A model generated the notes under the pieces. It was not told the origin of the DNA. It searched no databases and was given only the letters and a program-made list of their open reading frames with translations. The translations under genes and the position numbers were made by a program. Shown here in pieces: positions 11,601 to 23,300 of a stretch of DNA of 64,000 bases. Numbering within the stretch: position 1 is the stretch's first letter; every line of letters starts with the position of its first letter. This DNA comes from Amyelois transitella (lineage: Eukaryota > Arthropoda > Insecta > Lepidoptera > Pyralidae), in the NCBI RefSeq assembly GCF_032362555.1, contig NC_083509.1, positions 4,611,001 through 4,675,000 on the forward strand, in the 5' to 3' direction.

Positions 11601-13067
11601 TTTAATAAAAGTAAAATAAATCGAACCGCAGCAACGGGAACTGTAATAATTTGTCTGGTCTTGTTTATAACAGTCTCGTTTACTCTTTTTGGTATAGTTG
11701 ACGGTCTCTGAAAGTAACATATTAAAAATGAAACAAAAAAAGCAAAAAAATATGAGCGTTCCCCCGACAAGAAGTCTACGACGATACGAGATTTCTAAAA
11801 AATATTACTTAATACATACTACGGTAGCAAGATTGAGTTTCTTTTATTATTTCTTACTTTTTTAAGGGAACTTTTTGGTCAGTGGTTTTCTTATTTATAT
11901 TTAATTTAATTTTTATTTCATTCTTTTTATAGATATATATTATTCTGTATGTTCTTGAAGCGACTCCTGATATATTTATAGATATTTATAAATATTCATG
12001 CAATAAAACCACAGGATTGCTTGGACACGAATGCCATGTAGGTATTTTCAAGATGCGCGCGCATGGGACGCCGCACCACAGATAAACAAGAAAGAGTTTG
12101 TATAACATTTCATACTTCTTTGAACATATATATCACTCTCGTCTGATCTCTCGTCAAACTTTGCCTGGGAACCTAACTCATGTTGGATCATGATGACAAA
12201 TCCAGCGCGTCAATATGCAGGTTTCCTCACGATGTTTTCCCTCACCATAAGGGCATTGGTTATCACTCAAACAGAAAAGAGTCATTAGCCGAGGTGGGAT
12301 TTGAAGCTGTGGGGGCAAATCAAAAAACACGCATTGCGTGTGTGCGCTTACATTTTAGCTGTGGCATCTTATAACCATTCGATCACCGACGCTCCTAGGA
12401 AAACCTTGATAACATACTTTAATGAAATTGGCCCAATTTCGATGAAATATTAGATCAAGAGATCAGAATTATCACTGGTCGTGGCAGGTGAAATGTTGCC
12501 GGTTTCTAAGTAGGTATGTATGTTTGTAGTATAATAATTGCTTACTTGTAACCTATCCTTTTCGAACCGCATTGTACGATGTGTAACGGCGAGAGGTTGC
12601 CTGCTGACAGTATCATCTTTTGCTCTATTGGCGGACTTCGGGCGTGGAAGCTAAAATAAAAAGCTATATAAATGTTTCATTCTGAAGTTAAATGAAAAAA
12701 ACTGAAAACAATTCAAAGGAAAATATTGAGATAGCATTTCAGATTTTATTGTGGGCGAAATGCTTTATTTATTCAGCCTAAAGTGTCTGCATTTTACACA
12801 CCTTTGCATTTAAGGGCTAACTTTTATCGAACGTAAATTACCTAGGTATCCAGTCTTTCCTTACTTTTATATGGTAGTAATTTTGAAGTCCTAATTTTCC
12901 GCAATAATTTAAGTATCTCTGCGTTGATTTATGAGTACGAGTATGAATTTAGAAACATACCGTATCATTGTTCTGAGTTTTTGTTCTGATGAGCGCTGTT
13001 TTTGTCCTATTCGGTGGAAGCCTTTGTGGTATGCGACATTTGACACCGCCTCTAGACTCTACACTAT
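2658..13067 (-). CDS. coiled-coil protein, paralog A of a three-gene cluster (5' exon not found)
   Basis: Exons in transcript order: 12961-13067, 12546-12650, 11205-11255, 11042-11108, 10851-10954, 10101-10278, 9525-9670, 9289-9419, 8777-8927, 6520-6702, 6156-6271, 4928-5175, 4449-4573, 4227-4348, 4027-4138, 3565-3804, 2658-3455. Frame is open through all 17, giving about 994 codons. A first coding exon ending in phase 1 must lie upstream of 13067. The N-terminal 80 residues are basic (many Arg/Pro/Thr); most of the rest is predicted long coiled coil (heptad-like Leu/Ile with Glu/Lys/Gln). The last exon (798 nt) is much longer than in the paralogs and adds a non-coiled tail of about 170 residues ending KLAGHRL. 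The core aligns exon by exon with C and D. The intron after 10101 has a GC donor, and the 6702-8777 intron holds a Tc1-like element. I do not recognise the family; a structural or cytoskeletal role is inference only. Confidence 0.8.
3866..3945 (+). repeat. fragment of dispersed SINE-like family 1
   Basis: TATCACGTCTTTATTCCTGA, then GGGGTAGACA, and later ATTCAAATAGTGGCAGGTTG, match the fuller copies at 11309, 33058, 43598 and 50548. Diverged and truncated, inside a gene A intron. Confidence 0.5.
5848..6090 (+). repeat. dispersed repeat family 2 (non-LTR tail or SINE-like)
   Basis: It shares TGCAGGTTTCTTCACGAT, TTTTCCCTCACC and a terminal CACCGACGCTC with 12128-12395, in the same order and orientation. 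This motif set is common in lepidopteran repeats. Both copies sit in gene A introns. Confidence 0.45.
7007..8674 (+). mobile_element. degenerate Tc1/mariner-type transposon with terminal inverted repeats
   Basis: The left end (7007-7035) and the reverse complement of the right end (8646-8674) match over about 29 bp with three or four differences; both contain CGCGTTCATA and TGCAGTCATAGTT. Each end is flanked by TA (7005-7006 and 8675-8676), the target duplication expected of this superfamily. The interior carries a broken transposase (see 7217-7770). It lies within the intron of gene A between exons 8777-8927 and 6520-6702, so it should be removed by splicing. Confidence 0.75.
7217..7770 (+). 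pseudogene. Tc1-like transposase, frameshifted and interrupted
   Basis: From the ATG at 7217 the frame reads MVEQYENNGF and an HTH-like stretch ending in TARRV. Later frames give WKKAIFTDEK (containing an Asp of the DDE/D triad), VWGWMSAAGPGE and FVQDNCPVHRV (containing the second Asp). Stops at about 7366 and 7467 and frame changes between these blocks mean no functional protein. The family is Tc1/mariner; the third acidic residue was not located. Confidence 0.7.
9745..9794. repeat. perfect 23-bp inverted repeat with 4-nt loop
   Basis: 9745-9767 is the exact reverse complement of 9772-9794; the loop is ATTA. The arms contain TCGCGATCAATTTAGTGC. The hairpin sits in the gene A intron 9671-10100, the one with the GC donor. 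It could be a miniature foldback element or a precursor-like RNA hairpin. Confidence 0.8.
10338..10510 (-). mobile_element. Helitron-like fragment
   Basis: Reverse orientation: CCCGTAGCTTCGCCCGCGCG near 10342 resembles the 3' GC-rich terminus, followed by the usual body motif ending near AACGCGGGAAGGGACAACAA. Ends are approximate. Located in a gene A intron. Confidence 0.45.
11309..11548 (+). repeat. SINE-like family 1, near full-length
   Basis: Begins with ATCACGTCTATATCCCTCG and GGGGTAGACAGAGCCAACAG, contains AAATAGTGACAGGTTGTTAG and CCCTTAGTCGCCTTTTACGA, and ends with GGTGCCGGGAACCA. At least three other long copies lie in this window, in the same orientation. Confidence 0.7.
12128..12395 (+). 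repeat. dispersed repeat family 2
   Basis: Shares TGCAGGTTTCCTCACGATG, TTTTCCCTCACC and a terminal CACCGACGCTC with the copy at 5848-6090. Lies in the gene A intron between 12546 and 11255. Confidence 0.5.
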
Positions 13068-13989
13068 CTAAACAATATAAAATTATGTTATAATGTAAAG
13101 CTACCCACTTTGGGGTATTTAAAACTAGCTTTTGCGCGGGACTTCTCTATCGTGGGAAATTTCAGAAAAAAAGAGAGGCATTTTACTTCCGATCTTTGCT
13201 AAATTTCGTGAAAACCAGTCCAGTAGTTTTTAAGTTTATTTGTTAAGTTCTAAACATACAAAAATACATTTTTTTTCTCTTTGATTAGTGATTAGGACAG
13301 AGCTACTATTGCAATGTTAAGGTTTGAGCCTAAAGTACACGTGTACACAATTATCACAGATATAAAATAAGATCAGTATAGGTAAGTACCTAATTGAATT
13401 TTAAGAATTCGTATATTTTAAAAATTATAAATTCTATATTTTTTTTTAAATCATCATTATCCTTTTGATGTGAACCTATGTTAATGAGCCTGTATTAGCG
13501 TCTGTTGTGATAAGAGTCTTAAGAGTGTGGGGGTCAGTCGGGACACGGGAATCGCTTAACATTAACATAACAACGAAAACCGTATTTGACAAAAAATATC
13601 CAATATAATTAGGTTTTATTTGTCTTATATCACTTCAAGATAACGTACAATTTGAGCAATGCTGATGTTACCTTGCATCCTTCTTTTCTCCTGGTTCTTT
13701 TTGCGACTTTAGTTAGCAGAACTTATAATTTGTCTATTTGCAAATTTAGACTGCATTAATCGTTAAAATCCATACCGATATATAGGCGATGCGATAATTT
13801 TACAATTTACTTCATTTAAAGTTCCTAAAAGTGAAAAGAAGATGCCTTATAAATATTCTGTGACACAAATGTGACGCCATATATGAAAAATATTTACTTA
13901 ATTACTTTTTAGTTAGTTGAAGACCAGTATTTTTATTCTATATCTACCTTTTTTTTTACTTTTCAATGAAATTTTCGAATAATATAATA

Positions 13990-14255
13990 CGACTATGCCC
14001 GCACTTGGTCCGCGTGGAATAGTTATTTTGGGTATCATTGAAGCCTCTCGGATGAATAATTTTCCCCGTGTTTTTCACATTTTCCATTATTTCTTCGCTC
14101 CTTATAATTGCAGCGTGATGTTATATAGCCTAACTAAAGCCTTCCTCGATAAATGGTCTATTCAACACAATAATTTTTCAATTTGAACCAGTAGTTTCTG
14201 AGATTAGCGCGTTCAAACAAACAAACCCTTCAGCTTTACGAGTATAATATTAGTA
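13990..14255 (-). mobile_element. Helitron-like element, full but diverged
   Basis: Reverse complement of the family also seen at 16563-16817 and 58541-58821. It carries the block around GGTCTATTCAACACAATAAT and the 3' GC-rich end at about 13995-14020. Confidence 0.6.
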
Positions 14256-15789
14256 TCCTACTGAATAACCTGTGAAAAGGTATCGGTGTTGTTAGAATCA
14301 TTTGATTTTATAATCTTATTTTGGAATGTTATAAAACTAGGTATTAAAATTTTATTTTACATAGGTATATTTTCTAAAACAAACAAATTGCATAAAAAGC
14401 CAAAAGCCACCCAAAGAATGGAATCAATGAGGTGGTATGTTTGTTTTATATTTTCATAATCCCTGTCGTTGTTGACATGGTTAAATTTTATTAATTTCAA
14501 ATTAGGAATCTTGGATAAGTCAGACATGTCACTCAAATAATTTTACGGGAATATAATATCAAAATTGATTACGTTATCGGCTTAACATTTTTAGAAAACT
14601 GTAATAACTTTTCCGGCAAAAGATTTGAATAATGACGAGTACTGCCAAAACACTAAAGGAAAAGCCTAGTAAGTTATATTTTGGTAAAGGAACACTACAT
14701 GTATCCCAGCATGATTTAAAAATAAATAGGTAGATAACTTGGCTACAACGAGTCTATTTATTTGCACCAGGAATACTTACAGCTTTATTCTGCAAGTTCT
14801 TCCTTTGAATCGCAAATGACTACGTTATTTCTGTAAATTCGTATTGATCAAAAGGAAGCCACGGCAATCATGCGATCGTTAACCGCATTCAGATCCTATT
14901 CAGCAAGATACTAAACAATTTAGAAAATTAGGTGGGACATCATTCGTTCAGCACCACAGTCACACTTGTTGGTTTTAGAAAAGCCCCAAGTAACTTAGAT
15001 TCTCATAGTAATGAAACCACACAAAACCCTTTCCTATTTACTTCGATAATGCCTGTAGATTTTTTTGTGTCAATATAAATATCTATCTATACTTATAATA
15101 AATCTGTAGAGAGGTCAATTCTGTACATGGAATATTTTTTCCAGGGGGTGATTAGTGATCGATACTGATGCCAAAAATGCAATCAGTAAAATTTTTGTCT
15201 GTCTGTCTGTCTGTATGTTCTTTATAGAAACAAAAACTACTTGACAGATTTTAACGAAACTTGGTACAGTTATACTTCATACTCCTGAGCAGGTTATAGT
15301 ATACTTTTCATTACGCTATAATAAATAGGAGCAGAGCAGTGAAAGGAAATGTTGGGAAAACGGGAGAAGTTACTTGATTTTTTAAGCTTCCGTCGCGTGT
15401 GCAGCTTAGTGGTTAAAGATACAGCAAAACCATGTACAACGGAAATATTCTACATAAAATTATTAAAAAAATATCCCAAGACAGCATAAGTCTATCTTTT
15501 ATGGTTGACTCACAATAACACGTGTAATTCCTAATAGTAAAAAATTCAAAAAAAAATCCTAAAAGTAGTAATTAATAATAGCAGTTCGGAGATTTCTGAT
15601 TATATTTCTTTACTCTGATGTTTATAATACCAATAACACTCACACTCATTCGTAATTCTTATAAATTAATATTACTTTTCAATAAAAAAAGAATCATCGA
15701 AATCTGTATAGAAACACCAAACTTACACGTGAAATAAAATACCCTAACAAGCCATCGCGCGTAACTACTGAATCATGATATAAGGATTA

Positions 15790-16440
15790 TTTTTGCGTAA
15801 CGGTTGCCGCCCTCGACGCGGCTAGCGGCGGCAGGGTATAAAAGGGGCAGGAGGCGAGCGCAAGCTTCATGACCAAGGCAGCCAGGGGGAGACTTCACAC
15901 AGTTCTCTCCTCCAGCCTCGCCCTGAGGACGAAGCTCGGGATCTACCAAACGTACGTCTGACCCCGCCTCACGTACACGGCCCCGGCGTGGTACGCATTC
16001 TGCTCTGAGACCAACAGGAGAAGACTCAGAAGCCCAAGAGAACCAAAGTCTCAGAGCAGTCGTCGGAGCCCCTCGCTACGTGAGGAACACGACGATTCTC
16101 AGGGACCTGAAGTGGGAGATCCTAGATATTCGAGAGGGCGGATGCGTCATCACACAGCCACCTGCGTGGCATCGCGCCGCTCTACGCCCGCACTCCGGGT
16201 CGTCGGGTGAAACCCTCCCCTCGCTGCCTTGCGGCAGATGTCGTCGACCAGTGACGACGCCGCCGCCGATGGGAACTCCCAGTAAATGAAGACGTGAAAA
16301 CCCAGGCCGTCACGGCCGCCCCATCGACCTGCCTACAGTCGTAGGCAGCGACGATGATGCCATTAAAGAGGGCCAAAAGCCCTGACCAATCTACTCCGAC
16401 TCCCTAAGGGAGTATGGGAAGACCCGACGACGGCAAGATA
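15790..16440 (+). pseudogene. 5'-truncated, decayed Jockey-like non-LTR retrotransposon (reverse transcriptase C-terminus)
   Basis: This is a GC-rich island in AT-rich surroundings. Frames give LALRTKLGIYQTYV, then RLTYTAPAWYAF, then PRYVRNTTILRDLKWEILDI. These follow the known order of the thumb/C-terminal part of Jockey-clade reverse transcriptases (YKTYIRP, LTYAAPVW, APRYVRN). Stops and frameshifts interrupt all frames. The TATAAAAGG near 15838 belongs to this dead element and is not taken as a promoter. Confidence 0.6.
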
Positions 16441-16562
16441 GTATTGCACAGGCGTTTCAACTTTATTTTCATTTCTTTTTCTTTTGTAAGTTGTAGGTAC
16501 ATATTTCTGGTTATAATTCTATTAGAATATTTTTTTTTAGTTTAAATAGGCACTTAGATTTA

Positions 16563-16817
16563 TCTATACTAATATTATAAAACTGAAGAGTTTGTTTGAA
16601 TGTGCTAATCTTAAGAACTACTGGTTCGATTTGAAAGATTATTTTTGTGTTGAATAGACCATTTATCGAGGAAGGCTTTAGGCTATATAACGTCTAGCTG
16701 CAACTATTAGGAGCGAAGAAATAATGGAAAATGTGAAAAAAATCGGGGCTTCCTTAAGGGCTTCAATGATGCCCAAAATAACTATTCCACGCGGACGAAG
16801 TCGCAGGCACAGCTAGT
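16563..16817 (+). mobile_element. Helitron-like non-autonomous element, complete
   Basis: Starts TCTATACTAATATTATAAA and ends GCACAGCTAGT after the stem-forming CGCGGACGAAGTCGC. The start with TC and end with CTAG fit known lepidopteran Helitron-like elements. It is a close relative of 58541-58821 and of the fragment at 1-101. Confidence 0.65.
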
Positions 16818-16837
16818 ATTTATTAAGTTTGACTCCA

Positions 16838-16925
16838 CTTAAAGTTCTCCGTAAGACCCAATGATTGACTGGTAGATAATGCTGCTATGTATTTTGTACA
16901 ACAAAGTTTAAGTGAATGAATATAT
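16838..16925 (+). repeat. non-LTR/SINE 3' tail, family 3
   Basis: Shares GTTCTCCG, CCAATG, GACTG and TAGATAATGCT with 31482-31598, and ends in a TGAA/TA-rich tail. Confidence 0.4.
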
Positions 16926-16949
16926 ATATATAAATGATTTATGATGATT

Positions 16950-17037
<88 letters not shown>

Positions 17038-17085
17038 ATATAATAAATCATCATAAATCATTTATATATATATATAATATAATAA
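16920..17085. repeat. (TA)n microsatellite flanked by inverted arms
   Basis: About 75 bp of alternating TA (near 16957-17031) are flanked by AAATGATTTATGATGATTTA on the left and its reverse complement on the right (to about 17064). The whole block is one large palindrome. Confidence 0.75.
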
Positions 17086-17320
17086 ATCATAAGCTCAGCC
17101 CTGTTTTTCTAAACTGCCATGGAAGAAGTGAAAATCTCATGTTCAATTAAGCTTATACCAGATTAAGAAATTTGCATGGAGATCTATTCCTCCACTGGCC
17201 CATGGCTAAACCAGATATGCGAGTTGAATAACTGGAGGGTTGGTTTAGCCATGAGTGAGAGATAATATGATGTATCAATACATACCTTGTATGATGCTTA
17301 ATGTAATTGCCTCACTCTAG

Positions 17321-20300
17321 GTATCGGAGCCCCTCGCCTGCAACCTCGGCCCACCGCAGCGTCGGCCGCGCGCGCTGCTCGCAATGCCACCAACCGCAAC
17401 CTCACACAACAACCCTCCCAGAGGCAATCTCCGGCTAGAAATACTACCTACCCTAAGGTCTGTTGATCCTAATCTATGTACATAAACAAATTGTTTGAAG
17501 CCAAAAGTCAACCAAATGGAAATAATTTTTAAAGCATCTGATATCAAAATTCTTGATATTGGAAATATTAAGAGAACATTAATAAGATGTTTACTTTTAC
17601 GAATTCATAAAGCCAATAAAAAAATCAAATTGTGACAATAATACATTGACCAGAACAAAAAAATAAGTTTGTTATATATACGAGTATTAATAGTCGGGTT
17701 TTCTCAACAGACTAAAATTCCTACTCAGCGCCCTTTGAAATCTGATTCAAAGACTGATGTAAAGGTAACTCATATATTTTTTGTCTTATGACTTATTCTA
17801 TATACTTACAGTAGGTATAAAGGTATATACAGTAGATAATGATAATGTTACAAACTCTTCTTCAGGTATACAATTATTTTTTATTAATTTCAGATAAATC
17901 CGAGTGCAGAAAGTGTGGTTGCTCCTACTTCAGATGTCTTTTCTGTAATTAAAATCCAATCATTTATTTGGCGATACTACCTTATTGCTATTCTTCAATA
18001 GCAAACGAATAATCTATTATCTGTAATTTTAGAATTCACCATCGTTTCAAGACAATACGTATCAAAATGGCCCTGAAACTATAACTGAAAATTCAAGCGA
18101 TATTGACTGTAAAAATATAAATTTGCAGAATTACGACCCTGCTACATTAGGTAAATCACACAATAAGGCAATACTATAATTAGGTACTAGGTGAATTTTT
18201 TCCTCACGTTTTTATTTCTTGTTTTTACAGAGTACTCCCATCATGAAAAAGAGACATTCGGTAAGTAAATTTTAGCTTCAGGCATCTGGTTAGGAATTAA
18301 AGGCATCAAATATATCTACACTAATATTATAAAGAGGAAAACTTTGTTTGTAATGAATAGGCTGAAAAACTACTGGACCGATTTTAAAAATTCTTTCACC
18401 ATTCGAAAGCTACATTATCCACAAGTAACATAGACTATATTTTATTTTGGAAAAAAATAGAGTTCCGTAATATATTTGGATTTTTCGGACACAAACTGAA
18501 AAAAATCAACCAAAAAGTTACTTATTTTGCGTACGCTGCCTAAACTACAAAAGATAGAACCATAAAATGTTTTAATTAATTGTAGATCTTATAAATATCT
18601 ACAAAAAAGTCCGCGACACACTATACCTATCTATGTCGAGTGAGGCACAACAACCACATTTTTATTTAAAAATCTTGAATTTTTTTTGGTCTACATTTAA
18701 ACGCGTTTTTTTTCTCATGCTATTAATCCTTATCAAAATAAATAATTTCATCAATAAGTACAGTTTATGTAGATAATATTTGGTCTTTGAATGATTAAAA
18801 TTGGGCGTTTGGTTTTGAAGTTGTGGTGAAATTAAAATATTACGATTTCTGCTGCACGGCCCGGGACTGCAGGCAGAAGTGACACTTTTGCCGGGAGTAA
18901 GACTTAGTTAGCCGCTTTGCGGGCGGTCCTTTAGTTAGTTCTAATAGAGATATATTTAGTATCGGCTGTGCATCCGTGCGAAGCTGGGGCGGGTCGCTAG
19001 TTTAATAATAAATAGATTAGATACGTAATTTGGGGAGTCTTAGAATTACCTATGTTTATATCACCGTTGAGAATAGCGTCTAGCTTTGCTAACTTTCTTG
19101 TACTATTTTAGGGCCTAGCACGATAAGTCGTCCGCAAACTCCAGTGAAATCTTCTAGCAGACCACAAACTCCAAAGAGCCGGCCCCAAACGCCACGGCCT
19201 TTCAGTCGCCCCACTACGCCGAAACCACAAGCTGGAAGTCGCCCCACCACACCCGCACCACGAACCAATAGCCGCCCTACTACCCCGCGTCTGAATGCTC
19301 CGAGTAACACCAAAACACCCTCAACCACCCTAGCTTCTAATACAAGGGGTTTAACAACATTTACGAATAACCAGACAGCACTTGTAGCAAAAGAGGATGA
19401 TGATATAAAATCGCTATACAATACCAAGCAGAGGCAATTTCATCGCATGAAAAAGGAATTGGACCTTAAGCAGGTAAGTAATGTACATTTTGTGAAATTT
19501 TCCGATGTGCCGAGCAACCGAATTATATTGCTAACTAACGTCTATGAAAGACTTAAGATTGCAATACAATATCTGTCTTAAAGCCACACAAGTTAACAGA
19601 GCTATTAAAAACAATCATAATAAAGCGAAATGCTACAGTAATTCAATTGTAATTTTCAGCAAGCAGTACTAGAATTATTTGAATGTCTTCGTGGTTTGCG
19701 AGAGCGCATGTCGCGCGAGGGTATTGTGTCCGGTGGCGGCGAGAGTTGTCAGCATCAGGAGCTGGTTGTGTTCAACGTGGCTGACTGGGCAGCCGACGAA
19801 GTTGCGCAACTGTGTCGCGACGCTACTGCCTCTTCCATGACCGACGGTGCTCTCGAAATGATCAACACTATTGCACCTATAGGTAAATGAGAAAAGAAGC
19901 ATTTAAGAAATAATTGGCAGGTTAATTTGTTGTTCTGGTTGTGTTGTTGCTTCATTGCATTAACCAAATTGCTTTTGGTGATAAAACAACAAATACGTAG
20001 ATAACTTATTAAGAAACTACTGCTATTGAATTGATATGGGATTACACCTTCCTAATCCAAAATTGATATTTTCTTTAAGTACTCGTTTTGTTTTCATTTT
20101 CATTTTACTACTTTACAAGCCGTGTTTTAAAATTCATTTTTCAGATGAAACCTCTCTAGAAGATTTGGAGGTTAAAGTGTCTAAGGTGCCTGCTCAATTA
20201 GCTGATCTATGTCTTCAGTCATTTACAGCACGTCAAGAACTAATTGACTGGGTTAAAGAACTCATCGACCGAAATGTAAGCAAATTCATCGTAACTTCAT

Positions 20301-23300
20301 TTATGAAATAATTTGATCTGTGATAGAGTTAATGTCTGCTTTTAAATACTTACTAAGACTTAAAATTCAAAGTGATTCAATCGAAAATATTTATCAAAAT
20401 TATTTTAACTCTATTGAAACCCAACAGGATATCGGAAGTAGCGAGGGTATTGAACGAATTGCTCAGTATAATGCTCAGGGGCTTGAGCTATGCGAGGCAC
20501 TACGCGAATATAAGGGCAGAGCAGACATTGCTTTGGACACACTCACACAACTTTCTAAGTACATACTTCATTATTTTCAGTATTCTATTATTTCAATTTG
20601 TAATGTTTCCTTATTTTTGCTTATCTCTCTATCATCTTATTCTCAAATTTATTTTTAATAGGCGGGCAAGTAGAGAGCGGAATATGTTGATTGCAATAGG
20701 TGAGTCCCTGGTTCGCGAGATTGCACGTTTGCGTCAAGATCTAGAATCTCGTGCAATTATTGTCAGTGAAATGCGTGAAATTAGAGCTGAAACTGATACT
20801 GCCAAATCTTTAGAGGTAAGTTGCGATGAATTTTGTATTTCTTTTTAGTACTTAATACCTATTTCTTTTTTTGTCAGTACTTTCTACATCGCAATTTTAA
20901 TGTCATCAGGAAGTACGTCGCGAGTTGGATGAAGAACGAGCTGCGAAGCAAGTAATGAAAGAAAAGCTTGCAAACTCCGAGTCACAACTCCGTCAACTTC
21001 GCATTCGTGTCACCAAAATGGACCGCCAATTACGTGAATCGGAGGCCAGCATCTCTAGCCTTACCGGGACTGTTAAAACTTTGGAAGATCAGGTAAGGAA
21101 TAATTTTTTTTATTAAATTTACTATGAAATATGATTTTAATTTAAAACGAAACTTTATTTTAGAGTCGGCAACGTGAGGTTCAACTTGAGGCTCGTGCAA
21201 GAAAACTTAAAGAATCGCTGAAGACAGGTGAACTAGCTAGTAGTCAAATAGCGCATCAACGAGATTCACTTCAAACAGAGTGCGTATATTTTTTATTTTA
21301 AGAAATGTTTTTTTTTTATAATATCGTAGAACACTAATCAATTCAGTTTTATTTTTCAGGATAGCGGAACTTAAAGAACAAATTGAAAATATGACGGCTC
21401 AACACAAATCGGCTGTACAAGAATTAAAGGAACAACTCAAAGCTATGAAACAAGCTTTAGAGGAACAGAAAAGCTTAACGCAAGCTGAAGTAGAGCAAAA
21501 AGAAGCTATTCATAGAGCTCTTGAAGAAAAAGATAGTGCTATAGAAGAATTAAAAGCTAAAATAACTGAACTAGAGGAAAAAATACCTCATCCAGGCACG
21601 AGTGTAGATGGTTTATATCTGTTTTATTCCTAATTGTTAGAACTGACACTCACATTATTTGAATGTTTTAGATTTACCAACTGAAAGAGAAATGGACTTA
21701 TGGGCGGAACTTCAAGCTACCAAAGACACGTTGAGAATCGCAGAAGAGGAAGTGGCTGCTTGTAAACGCGAAAAAGTAAAATTTTTGGAAACTCTTACGA
21801 AAATAACGGTAATGTCATTCTTATTTTTATATAAGTATTTTTAGATCTCTCATTTTTGTACTTTTTTTTTCCTTTCAGTCTCACATACCTGATGTATTTT
21901 TTACTTCGTCGGAAAGGTAATAGTAACTGACACTAGTAAACCCTGTTTCGCAGGAGTCCGAGAACAAAGTTGGCATGCAACAAAAATTGGCTGCTGAGTT
22001 ATTGAGTAAAGAAGAAATAATAGCTAAGATGCAGATTCAGACACGGGAACTGACAAAAAATATAAAACTGAAGTAATTATAGCTGATGCTTATTTAATTA
22101 TAATTCTATTGCTATTGATTATGGATAACACTAAAGAAATAAAACTATTTTTTGTAGTGAACAAAAGGTCATTCAATATGAACAATATGTTCATGATCTA
22201 CAGGCACACAATAAATCAATGGTGAAAACTCAGGATGGTAATGCAAGCTACCAAGAATTACAACAAGAGGTATATTCACTAAAATTATAGTTTTATTTTT
22301 GGTAAAAAGAATCTTTGTAACTGAAAGCAAAACTTTTATTAGATAATGAAGCTGAGAATGGGTCTTCTAGAAGCGGTTCATCAAAAAGAGGAATTAAATG
22401 AAATGCTAATGCAAAAGGAACAACAACTAGAAGAACAAGACAAGACATCACGTGCCCAGGCAAGATTTATAAAGGTTACTTTATCCTTCATAGTATCCGA
22501 TGTACTGACATTCTTTATAGTTCTTATTTTTACTTGTCCAAATTCCATTTAACTATTGCTGATAAAAGTGAACCACGACTTTAACTTGAAGGATTGTACA
22601 GGTCCGTGAAGAGCTCATCAATATGCTGAAGAATAAGGAAACTGAACAGAGTCGAGAGTTGACTGCACTCCAACAAGACCTTGAACATCGAATGAAAATT
22701 GTAGATGAAGTGAGATAGGACCCTTTTTTTTGTTCTATTATTTATTTTTTATAAATTAACAAGTACATTTATCGCTCTCAAAATGAACGAAAGACACACT
22801 GAGATGAAAATCTTATCGACATTGTATTTCTAGTTGTAATCACCGGTGTTTATCTCAGACAGCGCAGACCATACCGTGGAACGATTTCACAAGTTTGTCG
22901 GTTGGCATTTAGATGAACAAGTTTCCTGATTTTTAACAACTATAAAATCCACGAGAAATGATGGATGATCTAAATGATCTAAAAAGAAAACTTTTTCTAT
23001 TTATTATAAAAAGCAGGTAAGTACTTCATGAAATTAATGAGTGAACTTTTCTAGGTCAATAAACAAATAGCCGCGAAAGCCGACGAGATACAAGAGCTGT
23101 TCACCACATTGGAGAACAAGCAGCAGCAGATTCACCGATTGGAAAAGATCGTACTGGCATTGGAGGAGCAACAGCGACGTGCGCAGGCGCAACGGACGAG
23201 GCACGAGGAGAAAATTGCCGCACTCGAACACGAACTCGCAGCGGGTGGGAATCGACGAGAACGGTAAAAAGTTTAAGAACAAAAAGAATATTTATTTGAA

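Larger units (their letters stand above)
13068..17320. other. non-coding interval between the head-to-head genes A and C
   Basis: No open exon with convincing splice sites was found, although the first coding exons of both A (minus) and C (plus) must lie here or be very short. It contains Helitron-like copies (13126-13262, 13990-14255, about 15087-15420, 16563-16817), a decayed non-LTR fragment (15790-16440), a TGTC microsatellite at 15196-15214 and the TA palindrome at 16920-17085. Confidence 0.5.

Noticed and set aside
15838-15850. TATA box (GGTATAAAAGGGG)
   Set aside because: It lies in a decayed reverse-transcriptase fragment, with no downstream gene start visible.
16941-17150. Open frame coding alternating Tyr-Ile
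   Set aside because: It is the translation of the (TA)n microsatellite.
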